From: Rhodanobacteraceae bacterium | GTDB taxonomy: Bacteria > Pseudomonadota > Gammaproteobacteria > Xanthomonadales > SZUA-5 | Direction of reading: 5' to 3' | Assembly: GCA_024234055.1 (NCBI GenBank) | Contig: JACKOW010000015.1 | Coordinates: 1 to 64,000, forward strand | Length of the DNA stretch: 64,000 nucleotides | Part shown: piece by piece, positions 63,019 to 64,000 of the stretch | Position numbering within the stretch: the first letter of the stretch is position 1 | Layout: every line of letters begins with the position of its first letter | Position numbers and translations under genes: made by a program | The notes under the pieces: generated by a model | Seen by the model: the letters and a program-made list of their open reading frames with translations, nothing else | Told to the model about the DNA's origin: nothing | Database searches by the model: none

Positions 63019-64000
63019 GCGCGCCGGTGATGGTGATGGCAGGGGGCACCGGTGGCCACGTCTTTCCGGGATTGGCCGTGGCTGCACAACTGCGCCAGCG
63101 TGATGTGCCGGTGGTCTGGCTGGGCGCCGAAGGTGGCATGGAAAGTCGATTGGTGCCCGGCCATGGCATCGAATTCCATGGCATCCGCGTGCAGGGCGTG
63201 CGCGGCAAGGGCTGGCGTCGCAAGTTGCGTCTGCCCATCGATCTGATGGCGGCTTTCCTGCAGGCGCGCAGTGCCCTGCGCCGGGAACGCCCGCGCAGCG
63301 TGCTCAGCATGGGTGGCTATGCCGCCGGCCCCGGTGGACTTGCTGCCGCCTGGCTGCGGGTTCCCTTGCTGGTGCACGAACAGAACCGGATCCCGGGCCT
63401 GACCAACAAGGTGCTGGCCAGGTTCGCGCAAGGTGTCTACACCGGCTTTCCGGATGCTTTTGCCGGTCGCGGCCATTTCGTCGGCAACCCGGTACGCGCC
63501 GAGATCGCCGCTATCGCCCCGCCCGAACAGCGCCTCGCCGGTCGCGAAGGACCGCTGCGCCTGTTGGTGCTCGGCGGCAGTCAGGGGGCGCGCGCGCTCA
63601 ACCAGATCCTGCCGCAGGCCTTGGCACTGCTGCCGGTCGAGCAGCGCCCGCACATCTGGCACCAGTGTGGCGCCCGTCTCCTTGAAGAAGCCGAGCAGAG
63701 CTATCGCGCCGCCGGCGTGGACGCGCGTGTGAATGCCTTCATCGACGACATGGCCGCGGCCTACGCCTGGGCCGACCTGGTGGTGTGCCGCTCCGGTGCA
63801 CTGACACTGGCCGAGGTCGCCGCCGCCGGTGTTGCTGCACTGCTGGTGCCGTATCCGCATGCCGTCGATGACCACCAGACCGCCAATGCGCGCTGGCTGG
63901 TTGATCCGGGGGCAGCCGAACTGTGGCCCGAATCCGAACTGGATGCCGCCCGCCTGGCCGCGCGCCTGCGGGAACTGGCGGCCGATCGCCCGCGTTTGCT
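63015..64000 (+). CDS. murG: UDP-GlcNAc:lipid I N-acetylglucosaminyltransferase, partial
   Basis: Peripheral membrane GT-B enzyme that makes lipid II. The 328 visible codons include the N-terminal VMVMAGGTGGHVFPGLAVA, LSMGGYAAGPGGLAA, VHEQNRIPGLTNK and LVLGGSQGARALNQ. The acceptor/donor region CRSGALTLAEVAAAGVAALLVPYPHAVDDHQ is also present. Truncated by the window end about 30 residues before the expected C-terminus. murC, ddl, ftsQ, ftsA and ftsZ would be expected further right. Confidence 0.96.
   Translation, partial: MSAPVMVMAGGTGGHVFPGLAVAAQLRQRDVPVVWLGAEGGMESRLVPGHGIEFHGIRVQGVRGKGWRRKLRLPIDLMAAFLQARSALRRERPRSVLSMGGYAAGPGGLAAAWLRVPLLVHEQNRIPGLTNKVLARFAQGVYTGFPDAFAGRGHFVGNPVRAEIAAIAPPEQRLAGREGPLRLLVLGGSQGARALNQILPQALALLPVEQRPHIWHQCGARLLEEAEQSYRAAGVDARVNAFIDDMAAAYAWADLVVCRSGALTLAEVAAAGVAALLVPYPHAVDDHQTANARWLVDPGAAELWPESELDAARLAARLRELAADRPRL

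Overview
The window is a high-GC chromosome segment from a gammaproteobacterium, most likely of the Xanthomonadales/Lysobacterales. This placement is inferred from gene content: a division/cell-wall (dcw) cluster that runs mraY-ftsW with no murD, OleA and OleB homologues, the lptM-dapF-DUF484-xerC block, and REP-rich intergenic DNA. No rRNA, tRNA or CRISPR array was seen.

Layout. 1-5 kb: 5' part of rpoD, dtd, a lipid A acyltransferase-like gene and a Kef-type antiporter. 5-10 kb: a 2OG-Fe(II) oxygenase, a TRAP transporter pair (dctQM), a methyltransferase and a carboxylesterase. 10-14 kb: lptM-dapF-DUF484-xerC, then speE. 14-20 kb: a Tricorn-like protease, a small CZB-domain protein and a secreted hydrolase. 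20.5-24.6 kb: a 244-bp MITE-like element followed by two abutting head-to-tail group II introns. 25-29 kb: oleA, a TMEM43-family gene and oleB. 29-36 kb: mnmG, a terminator-ended non-coding stretch, a lipoprotein, then a ParA-PspA-(SBP/OmpA fusion) cluster. 35.7-42 kb: etfB-etfA, DUF2189, proS and a POT peptide transporter. 42.5-45.6 kb: a MarR regulator and the tyrosine-degradation genes hpd and hmgA, with a palindromic operator candidate over the hpd promoter. 46-49.9 kb: an IS1380-family element, a third damaged copy of the group II intron and another small MITE. 50-54 kb: an orphan MacB/FtsX-like permease and an unknown inner-membrane protein. 54.3-64 kb: the dcw cluster mraZ-rsmH-ftsL-ftsI-murE-murF-mraY-ftsW-murG (cut by the window end), with mostly overlapping start/stop codons.

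Intergenic DNA is unusually structured. Many gaps hold arrays of 7-nt units (families like GTSAAAC, GTGCCCC/GGGGCAC, GACAACC) or 9-nt units (CGCAAAGGA-like), often as two inverted arms flanking 20-300 bp. REP-like hairpins and a palindrome built on CCAGAC-AAG/TTG-TCTGG are also dispersed. The mobile DNA is nested. The intron lies in the same place at both loci: immediately after the 3' terminal inverted repeat of an IS1380-type element or MITE, splitting its CTAG target duplication. The second tandem intron lies exactly at the 3' end of the first. The third intron copy and the IS1380 transposase carry many small deletions, which may be real decay or unpolished assembly error in repeats.

The points most worth follow-up are the heptamer inverted-arm elements, the intron that targets transposon ends, the ParA-PspA-SBP/OmpA cluster, and the palindrome occupying the murD gap.
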